A stretch of 64,000 nt of DNA from DATFRX01 sp035630615. GTDB taxonomy: Bacteria; Actinomycetota; Actinomycetes; Propionibacteriales; Nocardioidaceae. Positions 18,272-26,511 of this stretch are shown piece by piece (the stretch's first letter is position 1; each line of letters begins with the position of its first letter). The DNA is taken from NCBI GenBank assembly GCA_035630615.1, contig DASQKI010000043.1:47189-111188 (forward strand), in the 5' to 3' direction. Under the pieces are notes generated by a model that worked only from the letters and a program-made list of their open reading frames with translations, had not been told where the DNA came from and ran no database searches. The position numbers and the translations under genes are program-made.

Positions 18272-18283
18272 GCGTCATGACGC
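18272..18283. promoter_or_regulatory. 12-bp palindrome in the regulator/subtilase divergent promoter region
   Basis: GCGTCATGACGC is a perfect 12-bp palindrome, 48 bp upstream of the TrmB/LuxR gene start and 72 bp upstream of the subtilase start. Its position suits an operator for the divergently encoded regulator. A TTGCGC about 10 bp downstream could be a -35 for the subtilase, but the -10 is poor. Confidence 0.3.
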
Positions 18284-18355
18284 ATAGCCGCCATTGCGCA
18301 CGGTACCGGACATTGGCAGGTTTGTGCCGACACTCGATCTCCCCAAGGGGCTGCC

Positions 18356-21300
18356 ATGTCTGCACGCATCCGCATGGTCGTCGGCGGGCTCATGTCGCTC
18401 GCCGTCGTCGGATCCCTGTCGACCGGGTCGGCCTTCGCCGGCCCAGACGCCGACTCGGGCGGGTGGATACGCGGCGGCACTCCCGACGTGGTCGGCCGGC
18501 ACGACGCAAATGCGCCGGCCGCGAGCGTCACGCTGATCACCGGAGACCGGGTCATCGTCACGCGGAGCGCCGACGGCACTCCGTCGGCCGCGGTCGCCTC
18601 GGAGTCGCCGTATTACTCGCGTCTGGTCGGCGACGACCTCTACGTCATCCCGGCGCGGGCCGAGGACGACCTCGCCGCCGACCGCCTCGACGTCGAGCTG
18701 TTCAACGTGACCGGACTGATCGAGCAGGGCTACGACGACGCCACTGTCGACGCGCTGCCGCTGATCGTGGAGGGCGAGCTTGCGACGACGCGGTCGGCCG
18801 ACGGCATGTCGGTGGAGGCCGACCTGGAGTCGATCGACGCGACGGCCGTCTCGGTCGACAAGGACGACGCCGGCGCGACCTACGCCCGGTTGTTCGGCGC
18901 CCGCTCGGCCGGCGGGGTCGACAAGGTATGGCTCGACGCCGAGGTCGAGTCGACCGCGGTCGCTCTGGATCCGGCCACCGGCGTCGAGCAGACCGGCGCT
19001 CCCCAGGCCTGGGACCGGGGGTACGACGGCACGGGGACGACCGTCGCGGTCCTCGACGGCGGCTACGACTCGGAGCATCCGGACCTCGCCGGCCAGATCG
19101 CGGCAGCCCAAGACTTCACCGGGAGCGGCTCGGCCGAAGACGACAGCGGCCACGGCACCCATGTGGCGTCGACGATCGCCGGAACCGGCGCCGCCGACCC
19201 GTCGAAGGCAGGCATGGCACCGGGCGCCAAGCTGCTCGTCGGCAAGGTGCTCCGGTTTGGCAGCGGCCAGACGTCGTGGATCGTCGACGGCATGGAGTGG
19301 GCCGTCGACCAGGGCGCCGACGTCGTCAACATGAGCCTCGGCTCGTCGGAGCCGACGGATTGCACCGACCCGATGGCACAGGCGGCGACGAACCTGTCGG
19401 CGCAGACCGAGACCCTGTTCGTCATCGCGGCGGGCAACAACGGTATCCGGGAGACCGTGGCGTCGCCAGGCTGCGCCGACGGAGTCCTCACGGTCGGCGC
19501 GGTCGACGCCGACGGACAGCCGGCCGACTTCTCCAGCCGCGGCGCCGTGCTCGGCGACCATCGGATCAAGCCCGACATCTCCGCGCCCGGGGTCGGTATC
19601 GTCGGCGCTCAGGCCGACAGCCCTGGCGGCATCCACTACATCGCGATGTCCGGCACCTCGATGGCGACGCCGCACGTCGCCGGCGCGGCCGCACTGGTGC
19701 GCCAGGCCCATCCGGACTGGACCGCCCAACAGGTCGAGGCGGCCCTGGTCGGCGCCGTCAAGCCAGACGCTGACGGCACCGTCTACGACCTGGGCGCCGG
19801 CGAGCTGTGGACGCCCGGCGCGATCGACGCCACGGTGACCAGCGACGTGAGCGTGTCGATCGGATCGCTGCCGTGGCCGCACCATCTCGGCCAGCGGGCG
19901 ACGGGCGAGGTCACCTACACCAACGACTCGGACCGACCGGTGCGCCTCACGCTCGACGTTCGGGATCTCGCCGGCGCCGACGGTGATCCGGTGCCGTCGT
20001 ACCTGCTCGGGCTGAGTGACTACACCATCACCGTCCCCGCCCGCGGGTCGACGAGCGTCGGTGTCGTCGCGCGCGGCAACGTGGCCCCGCTGCGCGACAC
20101 GGCGTACGGCGAGATCGGCGCCCGGGTCGTGGCGCGCGGCGCCGACGACGTACGGGTCACGACCGCCGTCGGGTACTGGCTGGAGCCGAAGACGGTCGAC
20201 GTCACGATCCGGGCGATCGACCGCAACGGCAACCCCGCGACGTCGGGCACCCTCGACTTCACCGACATGCACCAGCCGAGCCGCACGGTCCAGTTCCTCA
20301 GGGGGGCCGACCTGACCATGCGGCTGCGGGTCGGCAGCTACCTCGTCGGCGCGTTCATCCGCACGGTCGGCGCCGACGGCGTCTCGTACTCCTTCGTCGG
20401 CGACCCCGAGCGACGGATCACCGACGACACGACGCTGGTCCTCGACGCCCGGACGGCCCGTCGCGTGACGGCCTCCGGCGACCGGCCGATGCAGATCGCG
20501 TCGGGTTCGCTCGGCATCCATCGCACGTGGGACCGCTGGGTCGTCGGATCGTCGGCATACGCGGAGGGCGCCAGCTTCTACGCGACCCCGAGCGATCGGG
20601 CCGAGCACGGCGAGTTCACCTTCGGCAGCTACGTACGCGCGTTCGACCCGGCTGTGCCGATCCAGGACAGCGGGTACGTCTACAACCTCGCATTAACGTC
20701 GGACGGCCGGGTGCCCTCCGACCAGTCGCACGACGTCTCCGACTCCGGACTGGCGAGCGTGACCGAGCATTGGTACGCGCAACGCAACCCGTCGACGCCG
20801 GAGGACTGGTCGCGCATCGTCGCCGACGACGGCACGTCGCCGTTCTATACCTCCGGCGACAGTCCGGTCGCGGCGCCGGGCACACGCACGGCGTACTACA
20901 CCCCTGGCTTCGCCTGGCAGCAACTCGCCTCCAGCGGCAACTTCCGAACGTTCCCGGAGACCTGGTTCGACCCGGTGCGTACCCCTCGCGCCGGCCAGCA
21001 TCGCGAGACGACCTGGTTCAAGCTGCCGACCATGACGGCAATGGCGGTCAACGCCGACGGCAGCCCGGCCCGGATCGCCGAACGCCAAGGCTCGCTGGTC
21101 GGATTCGCCTTCCCGGACTGGCAGGACACCGTCCCCGGACGCCGCGCAGTGGGCGGTCTCGGCGACGTCGGTGGGCTTGAGCTGTGGCAGGACGGACAGT
21201 TCATCGGCGACACCCCGTTCCCGTCCGGCCAGGCCGACATCGGCGACGGCGACACCGACCTGCAGCTAGAGGTGCGACACATCCGGCTGCGTCGCTATCA

Positions 21301-21733
21301 GACGTGGGAGTTCGGCGCGGCGACACAGACCCGGTTCGAGTTCCGGACCAGCCGGCCGGAGGGAGTGGCGGTCGCGGCGTTGCCCATCGCACTGCCGCGC
21401 TACGACGCTCCGGTCGACATGCTCAACCTCGCCCCGGCGGAGCCGAGCTTCCCGGTGCGCGTGACCTTCCACGGCCAGGACGGCTACGACCCCGGCGAGA
21501 TCACCGACTTCTCGGCAAAGGTGAGCTACGACGCCATCGACCCGCGTGAGGACACGCCACTCGAGGAGTACGCCTGGACCGATGCGACCGTCGAGCGGCG
21601 CGACGGGCAGTGGGTCGTGCTCGTCGACAACACCCCGGCCGCCGGCGGCGTTGTGTCGTTGTGGATCACGGCAACCGACTCGCACGGCACGCGGACCGAG
21701 CAGATCACGGCCCGGCTGTACGGCGTGCACTGA
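18356..21733 (+). CDS. Large secreted S8 (subtilisin-family) serine peptidase
   Basis: 1125 aa with a signal peptide (hydrophobic about 7-27, cleavage near AFA-GP). A prodomain-like region runs to about 205. The catalytic domain holds Asp234 (AVLDGGYDSEHPDL), His266 (DSGHGTHVAS), oxyanion Asn361 (AAGNNG) and Ser435 (MSGTSMATPHVAG). About 600 residues follow of beta-rich sequence with repeated Thr/Val strands, probably substrate-binding or wall-associated domains; I recognise no named family. ATG 18356 is preceded by AAGGGG. Extracellular protein degradation is expected. The divergent TrmB/LuxR regulator is the likely controller. Confidence 0.92.
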   Translation: MSARIRMVVGGLMSLAVVGSLSTGSAFAGPDADSGGWIRGGTPDVVGRHDANAPAASVTLITGDRVIVTRSADGTPSAAVASESPYYSRLVGDDLYVIPARAEDDLAADRLDVELFNVTGLIEQGYDDATVDALPLIVEGELATTRSADGMSVEADLESIDATAVSVDKDDAGATYARLFGARSAGGVDKVWLDAEVESTAVALDPATGVEQTGAPQAWDRGYDGTGTTVAVLDGGYDSEHPDLAGQIAAAQDFTGSGSAEDDSGHGTHVASTIAGTGAADPSKAGMAPGAKLLVGKVLRFGSGQTSWIVDGMEWAVDQGADVVNMSLGSSEPTDCTDPMAQAATNLSAQTETLFVIAAGNNGIRETVASPGCADGVLTVGAVDADGQPADFSSRGAVLGDHRIKPDISAPGVGIVGAQADSPGGIHYIAMSGTSMATPHVAGAAALVRQAHPDWTAQQVEAALVGAVKPDADGTVYDLGAGELWTPGAIDATVTSDVSVSIGSLPWPHHLGQRATGEVTYTNDSDRPVRLTLDVRDLAGADGDPVPSYLLGLSDYTITVPARGSTSVGVVARGNVAPLRDTAYGEIGARVVARGADDVRVTTAVGYWLEPKTVDVTIRAIDRNGNPATSGTLDFTDMHQPSRTVQFLRGADLTMRLRVGSYLVGAFIRTVGADGVSYSFVGDPERRITDDTTLVLDARTARRVTASGDRPMQIASGSLGIHRTWDRWVVGSSAYAEGASFYATPSDRAEHGEFTFGSYVRAFDPAVPIQDSGYVYNLALTSDGRVPSDQSHDVSDSGLASVTEHWYAQRNPSTPEDWSRIVADDGTSPFYTSGDSPVAAPGTRTAYYTPGFAWQQLASSGNFRTFPETWFDPVRTPRAGQHRETTWFKLPTMTAMAVNADGSPARIAERQGSLVGFAFPDWQDTVPGRRAVGGLGDVGGLELWQDGQFIGDTPFPSGQADIGDGDTDLQLEVRHIRLRRYQTWEFGAATQTRFEFRTSRPEGVAVAALPIALPRYDAPVDMLNLAPAEPSFPVRVTFHGQDGYDPGEITDFSAKVSYDAIDPREDTPLEEYAWTDATVERRDGQWVVLVDNTPAAGGVVSLWITATDSHGTRTEQITARLYGVH

Positions 21734-21758
21734 GGCGTGGTCGGTTCGGCGCGTCTCG

Positions 21759-21808
21759 GATCCGCGCATCAAATCTGATGCGTTCGCAACACATCTGATG
21801 CGCGGATC
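21759..21808. repeat. Inverted repeat with two competing hairpins
   Basis: A perfect 13-bp pair GATCCGCGCATCA (21759-21771) and TGATGCGCGGATC (21796-21808) has a 24-nt loop. The inner part of the left arm, CGCATCA, can instead pair with a second TGATGCG at 21776-21782. It lies 25 bp after the subtilase stop and 117 bp before the lipoprotein start, so it may end the subtilase message or act as an attenuator. No strong T-tract. Confidence 0.55.
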
Positions 21809-21924
21809 GCGGGCTGCTCGACCCACTGGGTTCGGGTACTTCGGCCCGTGCTCGGATGACGGACCCTCCCGTACCGTCACTCGGACCGGCACCGTGGGCG
21901 CCGGCGACGAAACGGGGACTATCG

Positions 21925-22611
21925 ATGCAAATACCGCGATGGTTGGCCGCCGCATTCGCCGCCGTCCTGCTGCTCGGTGCGTGCGGTGGCGATGACGACT
22001 CTGGCGCCGCTGCCGGGTCGGACAGCTCCGACGACGCCACGGCGGCCGAGCTGCCAGAGCTGCCGGATGCGGAGCAGCTGCAGCCGGGCCTGCTCACGAT
22101 CGCCGACATGCCGGCCGGATGGGCCGAGGTACCCGACGACGGAGAGGACGAAGACGACAGCCAGCTCTGTGGGATCAAACTGGCGGAGCTGCTGGGCTTC
22201 GACGCGGACGAGATGCCGCACGCGGAAGTGCAGTTCGCCGAGGACGTCGATGTGGGGCCGAGCATCGGCGAGGAGGTGGGCTTCGCGCCTGAGGGCCGCG
22301 GCGAGGACGCATTCCAGCTCCTCCGAGACGCCATCGCGGATTGCGAAGGCGACACGATCGGCGGACTCGACGTCACGGTGTCGGAGCTGTCCTTCCCGGC
22401 CGTCGGCGAGGAGTCGATGGCCTACCGGATCCATCTCGAAGATCCAGACAGCGGTCAGGAGCTCGACGTCGATGTGGTCTGGGCGCGACACGGTGACCTG
22501 CTGATCTACCTGTTCGCCTACGACGCTTTGGATAATCCGACGAAGCTGTTGCAGACCTACGCTCCGTCGGCGGTCGACAAGGCCTCGGCCGAGCTGCTGG
22601 TGGGCGGGTAG
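21925..22611 (+). CDS. Lipoprotein of unknown function
   Basis: 228 aa from ATG 21925 (AACGGGG upstream), followed by a lipoprotein signal peptide with lipobox LLGAC. An acidic Ser/Asp linker follows, then a globular domain with two Cys (in LCGI and DCEGD) that may form a disulfide. The pattern of LLTIADMPAGW then a compact alpha/beta domain resembles actinobacterial extracytoplasmic sensor lipoproteins, without a firm family. The last 55 bp overlap the 3' end of the convergent CitE-like gene. Confidence 0.7.
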   Translation: MQIPRWLAAAFAAVLLLGACGGDDDSGAAAGSDSSDDATAAELPELPDAEQLQPGLLTIADMPAGWAEVPDDGEDEDDSQLCGIKLAELLGFDADEMPHAEVQFAEDVDVGPSIGEEVGFAPEGRGEDAFQLLRDAIADCEGDTIGGLDVTVSELSFPAVGEESMAYRIHLEDPDSGQELDVDVVWARHGDLLIYLFAYDALDNPTKLLQTYAPSAVDKASAELLVGG

Positions 22612-23366
22612 CGCCGCGCCAGCAGTCCCCGGGCTCGCCGCGCCATCGCCGCATCGACCATGGTCCCCGACGGCAGCACCGCCACGCCGACGTCGGCACC
22701 GTCAAGGGCGGCGAGCACCTCCTGGGCCCAGGCACGCTCCGCATCGGTCGGGGCGAAGGCCGCCGCGATCACGGGCACCTGACGCGGATGAATCGCTGTC
22801 CGACCCACCATGCCGAGGGAGCGACCCACCGCACACGACGCCGCCAGACCGTCGAGGTCCGCGACGTCGGTGTACGCAGACATCATCGGCGCCGGGAGGC
22901 CGGCGGCCCCAGCGGCGACGACCGCGCGTACTCGGATCCACGCCAACGCTGACTCGTCGGCGATGCCCAGGTCTGCTGCCAGATCCGCCTCGCCGAGTCC
23001 GATCGTCGCGACCCGCGGATGCGAGGCGATGGCGTAGGCGTGCTCGACTCCGCGGGCGGTCTCGATGAGCGCGTGGACGTCGCGCTGCCCGACCGCGTCG
23101 ACATCGCTCGGCGACTCGACCTTGGGCAGCCGGATCGACACGCGGGCCGGCAGCGCCGCCAGGTCGTCGAGTGATCCGATGCGCACCTGCACATCGACCA
23201 CCGGCCCACCGGCCAGCCATTTCGCCACCTGCTCGCGGGCCTCGGCCCGACGGGCCGGTGCAACCGCGTCCTCGAGGTCCAGGATCACCGTGTCGGCACC
23301 CGACGCGGCCGCCTTGTCGAAGCGGTCCGGCCGGTCGCCGGGCACGTAGAGCGCCGTGACTTTCAC
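22557..23366 (-). CDS. HpcH/HpaI (CitE-like) aldolase / CoA-ester lyase
   Basis: 269 aa from GTG 23366, which overlaps the CoA-transferase stop in a GTGA. The TIM-barrel motifs ILDLEDAV (28-35), RLPKVES (79-85) and IETARGV (101-107), with the second acidic metal ligand in the GEADLA region, match the citrate lyase beta/malyl-CoA lyase family. It probably cleaves or forms a 3-hydroxyacyl-CoA such as a malyl- or citramalyl-CoA. It is the last gene of the long operon, directly after a CoA transferase that could supply its substrate. Its end overlaps the convergent lipoprotein gene. Confidence 0.85.
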   Translation of the reverse strand: MKVTALYVPGDRPDRFDKAAASGADTVILDLEDAVAPARRAEAREQVAKWLAGGPVVDVQVRIGSLDDLAALPARVSIRLPKVESPSDVDAVGQRDVHALIETARGVEHAYAIASHPRVATIGLGEADLAADLGIADESALAWIRVRAVVAAGAAGLPAPMMSAYTDVADLDGLAASCAVGRSLGMVGRTAIHPRQVPVIAAAFAPTDAERAWAQEVLAALDGADVGVAVLPSGTMVDAAMARRARGLLARRYPPTSSSAEALSTADGA

Positions 23367-24550
23367 ACCGCACCGTCCTTGCGCAGCCGGGCGATGTCGT
23401 CCGCGGACAGGCCAAGCTCCGCGAGCACATCGTCGGTGTCGGCGCCGTGCGGGCGGCCGGTCCAACGCACCGCGCCGGGCGTCGACGAGAGCCGGAACAG
23501 CACGTTTTGCATGAGCATCCGGCCGAGGTCGGGGTCGTCGACGGCCAGCGCCGTGCCGAGTGCGTCGTACTGCGGATCGGCCAGCACACCGCGGACGTCG
23601 TGGACCCGTCCCACTGCGGCCTGCGCCGCCTCGAACGCCTCGACGACCTCCGACGTCGGACGGGCGGCGATCCACGAGCCGACCGCCTCGTCGAGCTCGT
23701 CGGCGTGCTCGGCCCGCTCCCGACCTGACCCGAACCACGGCCTGGCCACGAGATCGTCTCGGCCGACCATGCACAGCACCCGCTCGGCGATGCTTTGCGA
23801 GCTGGTCGACACGGCGAGCCAGTCGCCGTCGGCGGTGCGATAGACGTTGCGGGGCGCATTGTTGACCGAGCGGTTGCCCGTGCGCGGCTGCACGTAGCCG
23901 GTCTGGTCGTACGCCGTGATCGGAGCTCCCAGCATCATCAGGATCGGCTCGATGATCGCGAGGTCGACGACCTGCCCCTCGCCGGTCGCGTCGCGATGCC
24001 GGAGCGCGGCCATGACCGCGTACGCCGTCGCCAGCGCCGCGATGCCGTCGGCCAGGCCGAACGGTGGCAGCGTCGGCGGCCCGTCCGGCTCGCCCGTCAC
24101 CGCCGCGAAGCCGCTCATCGCCTCGGCGACGGTGCCGAAGCCGGGACGCGACGAGTACGGCCCGGCCTGGCCGAAGGCCGTCACGCGCGCGATGACCAGT
24201 CCGGGATTGACCGCGAGCAATTCGTCAGGCCCGATGCCCCAACGCTCCAGGGTGCCGGGCCGGAAGTTTTCGATGAGCACGTCCGACTCGGTGAGCAGCC
24301 GCCGCATCGTGTCCGCGCCGTCCGGATGCTTCAGGTCGAGCGTGATCGCGCGCTTGTTGCGGCCGAGCGTCTTCCACCACAGGCCAATGCCGTCCTTGCT
24401 CGGGCCGTGGCCGCGGGCCGCGTCGGGTCGGCTCGGGTGCTCGACCTTGACGACGTCGGCGCCGAAGTCGCCGAGGTAGGTCGCGGTCAGCGGGCCGGCG
24501 AACAGCGTGGCCGCGTCGACGACCCGCACGCCTTGCAGCGGACCGCTCAT
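23363..24550 (-). CDS. Family III CoA transferase (CaiB/BaiF type)
   Basis: 395 aa, the family's usual length. Motifs include GVRVVDAATLFAGPLTATYLG, DFGADVVKVEHP, RNKRAITLDL, ENFRPG and the catalytic Asp168 in FGLADGIAALATAYA. It moves CoA between carboxylic acids. The start overlaps the upstream SUMF-fusion stop (ATGA) and its stop overlaps the CitE-like start (GTGA). The CoA-transferase/lyase pair is a common way to activate and cleave a branched or hydroxy dicarboxylic acid; the substrate here is unknown. Confidence 0.9.
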   Translation of the reverse strand: MSGPLQGVRVVDAATLFAGPLTATYLGDFGADVVKVEHPSRPDAARGHGPSKDGIGLWWKTLGRNKRAITLDLKHPDGADTMRRLLTESDVLIENFRPGTLERWGIGPDELLAVNPGLVIARVTAFGQAGPYSSRPGFGTVAEAMSGFAAVTGEPDGPPTLPPFGLADGIAALATAYAVMAALRHRDATGEGQVVDLAIIEPILMMLGAPITAYDQTGYVQPRTGNRSVNNAPRNVYRTADGDWLAVSTSSQSIAERVLCMVGRDDLVARPWFGSGRERAEHADELDEAVGSWIAARPTSEVVEAFEAAQAAVGRVHDVRGVLADPQYDALGTALAVDDPDLGRMLMQNVLFRLSSTPGAVRWTGRPHGADTDDVLAELGLSADDIARLRKDGAV

Positions 24551-26511
24551 GCCGGATCCTCCTCGAGATCGACGGCGCAGCGGAAGCCGATGCATTCGGA
24601 GCGAGCCAGCCCACCACCGGTGAGCAGCAGTCGCACCGACCACTCGGGGTCGCGCGGGCCGCCGTCGACGTACCAGTCCGACCCCTCGGCGCTCCACCAC
24701 GAGCCGCCCTTGAGCATGACCCATCGGGTGCGGCCGTCGCGGTGCTCGCTCTCGGTCCACGACCACACCAGCGGCTCGCGGCGGCGCCACCCAGGGCCGT
24801 CGGCGGCGACCTGCCACTCGTCCTCCGTCGGCAGTCGGGCACCACGCCAGGCGGCGTACGCCCGGGCGTCGTCGATGTCGACGTAGGTGACCGGCTCGTC
24901 CTCTGTGCCCGGCGCCGGTCGACCGGCGACCCAGTGCGCGAGGAAGCGGTTGGCGACGCGTGGCGGGTAGCCCGTCGCGTCCACGAACGTCGCGAACTCG
25001 GCGTTGGTCACCTCGGCGGCGTCGACCGCGACCGGGCCGAGGACGACATCGCGGCTGTCGGTCCGGACGCGGTGCAGCCGGGGCGGGAGGGGCTTCCAGT
25101 CGTCGACGTAGGGCGCCGCTTCGTACATCCCGGTCTCGCGCTGTCGATAGGAGTACGCGAGGGTCCGACGGCCTGGTGAGATCCGGATCGAGTCGGGAGC
25201 CGGATCGCCATGCGCCGCCCGCACCCCCTCGCGCCGAGGTTGCGCGTCTTGCCCACCTGAGCCGGAGTGGGCACGAGGCTCTGAATGCCCCGGGTGGGCA
25301 AGACGCGTAATCTCGGCGCCAGTGGAGACGACGGCAGCGATGCCTCGGGCCGGGACGATCACGTCGTCGTCGGCGCCTGACAGCAACCGGCCGGCGTAGT
25401 CCTGGTCGGAGCGGTTGACGAGCGTCCAGAGGGTCGAGTCGTCGAGGGTCCAACTGGAGGCGTAGACACCGGCCGCCGTGGCTTCCGGCGCGAGGTCGGT
25501 CAGGGGCTCCCAGTCGCCGTGGATAAGGTGGTCGCCGTACTCCTTGTGAGCCACGCGCATGGCGCGCAGGGTGGCGAGGTCGCGCTCTGACCAGTCGACA
25601 CGGACGCCGAAGACGACGTCCCAGATCAGGACGCCGGCGCCGTTGATCCAGGCGGACTGGAGCTCCTCGGTGTGATCGCGATGCCAGCGCCGCGTGTGGT
25701 GCATCATGTGCCGCTGCTCGAACCACCGGGCCCGCAAGACGCCGGGCACGTCGCTGTCGGCGAACCACTGGGCCCACGACGCCTGATGGTCGGCGATCCG
25801 GATCAGCGGGACCCGCGACTCGCCCTCGAGCACCGGCGGTGGCTCGAGGTCGGTCAGCCGCTTGAGCAGGTCGGGGTCGCCCTCCTTGAGGGTGTCGAGG
25901 AAGACGCCGTCGGCGCCGATGTCAGCGACCAGGTCGGCCAGCTCGTCGGCGTCCGAGCCGGCCGCGCGCCGGGTGCCGACGTCCCACGGGTTGTAGTCGA
26001 CGAACACTCGGAGGTCGCGCCGGTGCAGATCGTCGATCAGCTCGGCGAGACCGGGGACGTCGCGATACCAGTCGAACTGGTTGCGCCGGTCGATGCCGAT
26101 GACCGGGTACGCATGCCAGAGCACGACCGCGTCGAGTCCGCCGAAGCTCTCGTACGCGGCCAGCAGTCGGTCGACGTCGAAGCGGCCACCCCCTCGATCG
26201 GACGGAGCCCAGTCGTAGATGGCCTCGTCCCACAGCCACACCATGGCGACGTTCCAGACGCGCGATACCCACGGCGCCCCCGTATAGCGGCGGGCGTCGT
26301 AGTCGATCCGCTCCCGTGCCTCGGATCGCCAACGCCGCAAGGCATCGCGCCACGCCGGCCAGTCGACCGGGTCGTCCGGCGCCGCGAGTATCTTGGCCTC
26401 GTCGAGCTCGACAAGGTCGGCCGCCGGATCGAGAGGGACCGGCGTCGGCAGGTCGATGGGCCGCGGAGCGTAAGGATCGCGCGGCGGCTCGTCGGGGATG
26501 CGACCGCTCAT
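24547..26511 (-). CDS. TIM-barrel glycosidase-like protein fused to a SUMF/FGE-type domain
   Basis: 654 aa, starting in an ATGA overlap with the kinase gene. Residues about 60-400 look like a glycosidase-type TIM barrel (LDAVVLWHAYPVIG, LRVFVDYNPWDVG, GADGVFLDTLKEG) with an end beta domain. Residues about 440-654 match the formylglycine-generating-enzyme/SUMF fold (VTNAEFATFVDATGYPP, ARLPTEDEWQ, LKGGSWWS, GFRCAVD). The FGE cysteine expected after GGSWL is replaced by Trp-Ser, so formylglycine activity is doubtful. An 89-bp palindromic element inserted in frame supplies the linker near 397-430. Probably acts on an imported glycoside; the exact reaction is unknown. Confidence 0.7.
   Translation of the reverse strand: MSGRIPDEPPRDPYAPRPIDLPTPVPLDPAADLVELDEAKILAAPDDPVDWPAWRDALRRWRSEARERIDYDARRYTGAPWVSRVWNVAMVWLWDEAIYDWAPSDRGGGRFDVDRLLAAYESFGGLDAVVLWHAYPVIGIDRRNQFDWYRDVPGLAELIDDLHRRDLRVFVDYNPWDVGTRRAAGSDADELADLVADIGADGVFLDTLKEGDPDLLKRLTDLEPPPVLEGESRVPLIRIADHQASWAQWFADSDVPGVLRARWFEQRHMMHHTRRWHRDHTEELQSAWINGAGVLIWDVVFGVRVDWSERDLATLRAMRVAHKEYGDHLIHGDWEPLTDLAPEATAAGVYASSWTLDDSTLWTLVNRSDQDYAGRLLSGADDDVIVPARGIAAVVSTGAEITRLAHPGHSEPRAHSGSGGQDAQPRREGVRAAHGDPAPDSIRISPGRRTLAYSYRQRETGMYEAAPYVDDWKPLPPRLHRVRTDSRDVVLGPVAVDAAEVTNAEFATFVDATGYPPRVANRFLAHWVAGRPAPGTEDEPVTYVDIDDARAYAAWRGARLPTEDEWQVAADGPGWRRREPLVWSWTESEHRDGRTRWVMLKGGSWWSAEGSDWYVDGGPRDPEWSVRLLLTGGGLARSECIGFRCAVDLEEDPA
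25231..25319. repeat. Palindromic element copy A, 89 bp, in frame inside the SUMF-fusion gene
   Basis: Left arm 25231-25257 (begins GCGCCGAGGTTGCGCGTC) and right arm 25293-25319 are complementary at 25 of 27 positions, with a 35-nt loop. Read on the minus strand it encodes AEITRLAHPGH...GQDAQPRR in the linker between the TIM-barrel and SUMF domains. Total length is exactly that of copies C and D. Confidence 0.9.

Noticed and set aside
18275..20608. A 777-codon open frame antisense to the subtilase gene
   Set aside because: Arg/Asp/Val-rich shadow of GC-rich codon structure; the subtilase has all catalytic motifs and a signal peptide on the other strand.
24547..26511. SUMF domain considered as an active formylglycine-generating enzyme
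   Set aside because: The expected catalytic Cys after GGSWL is absent and no sulfatase gene is nearby.
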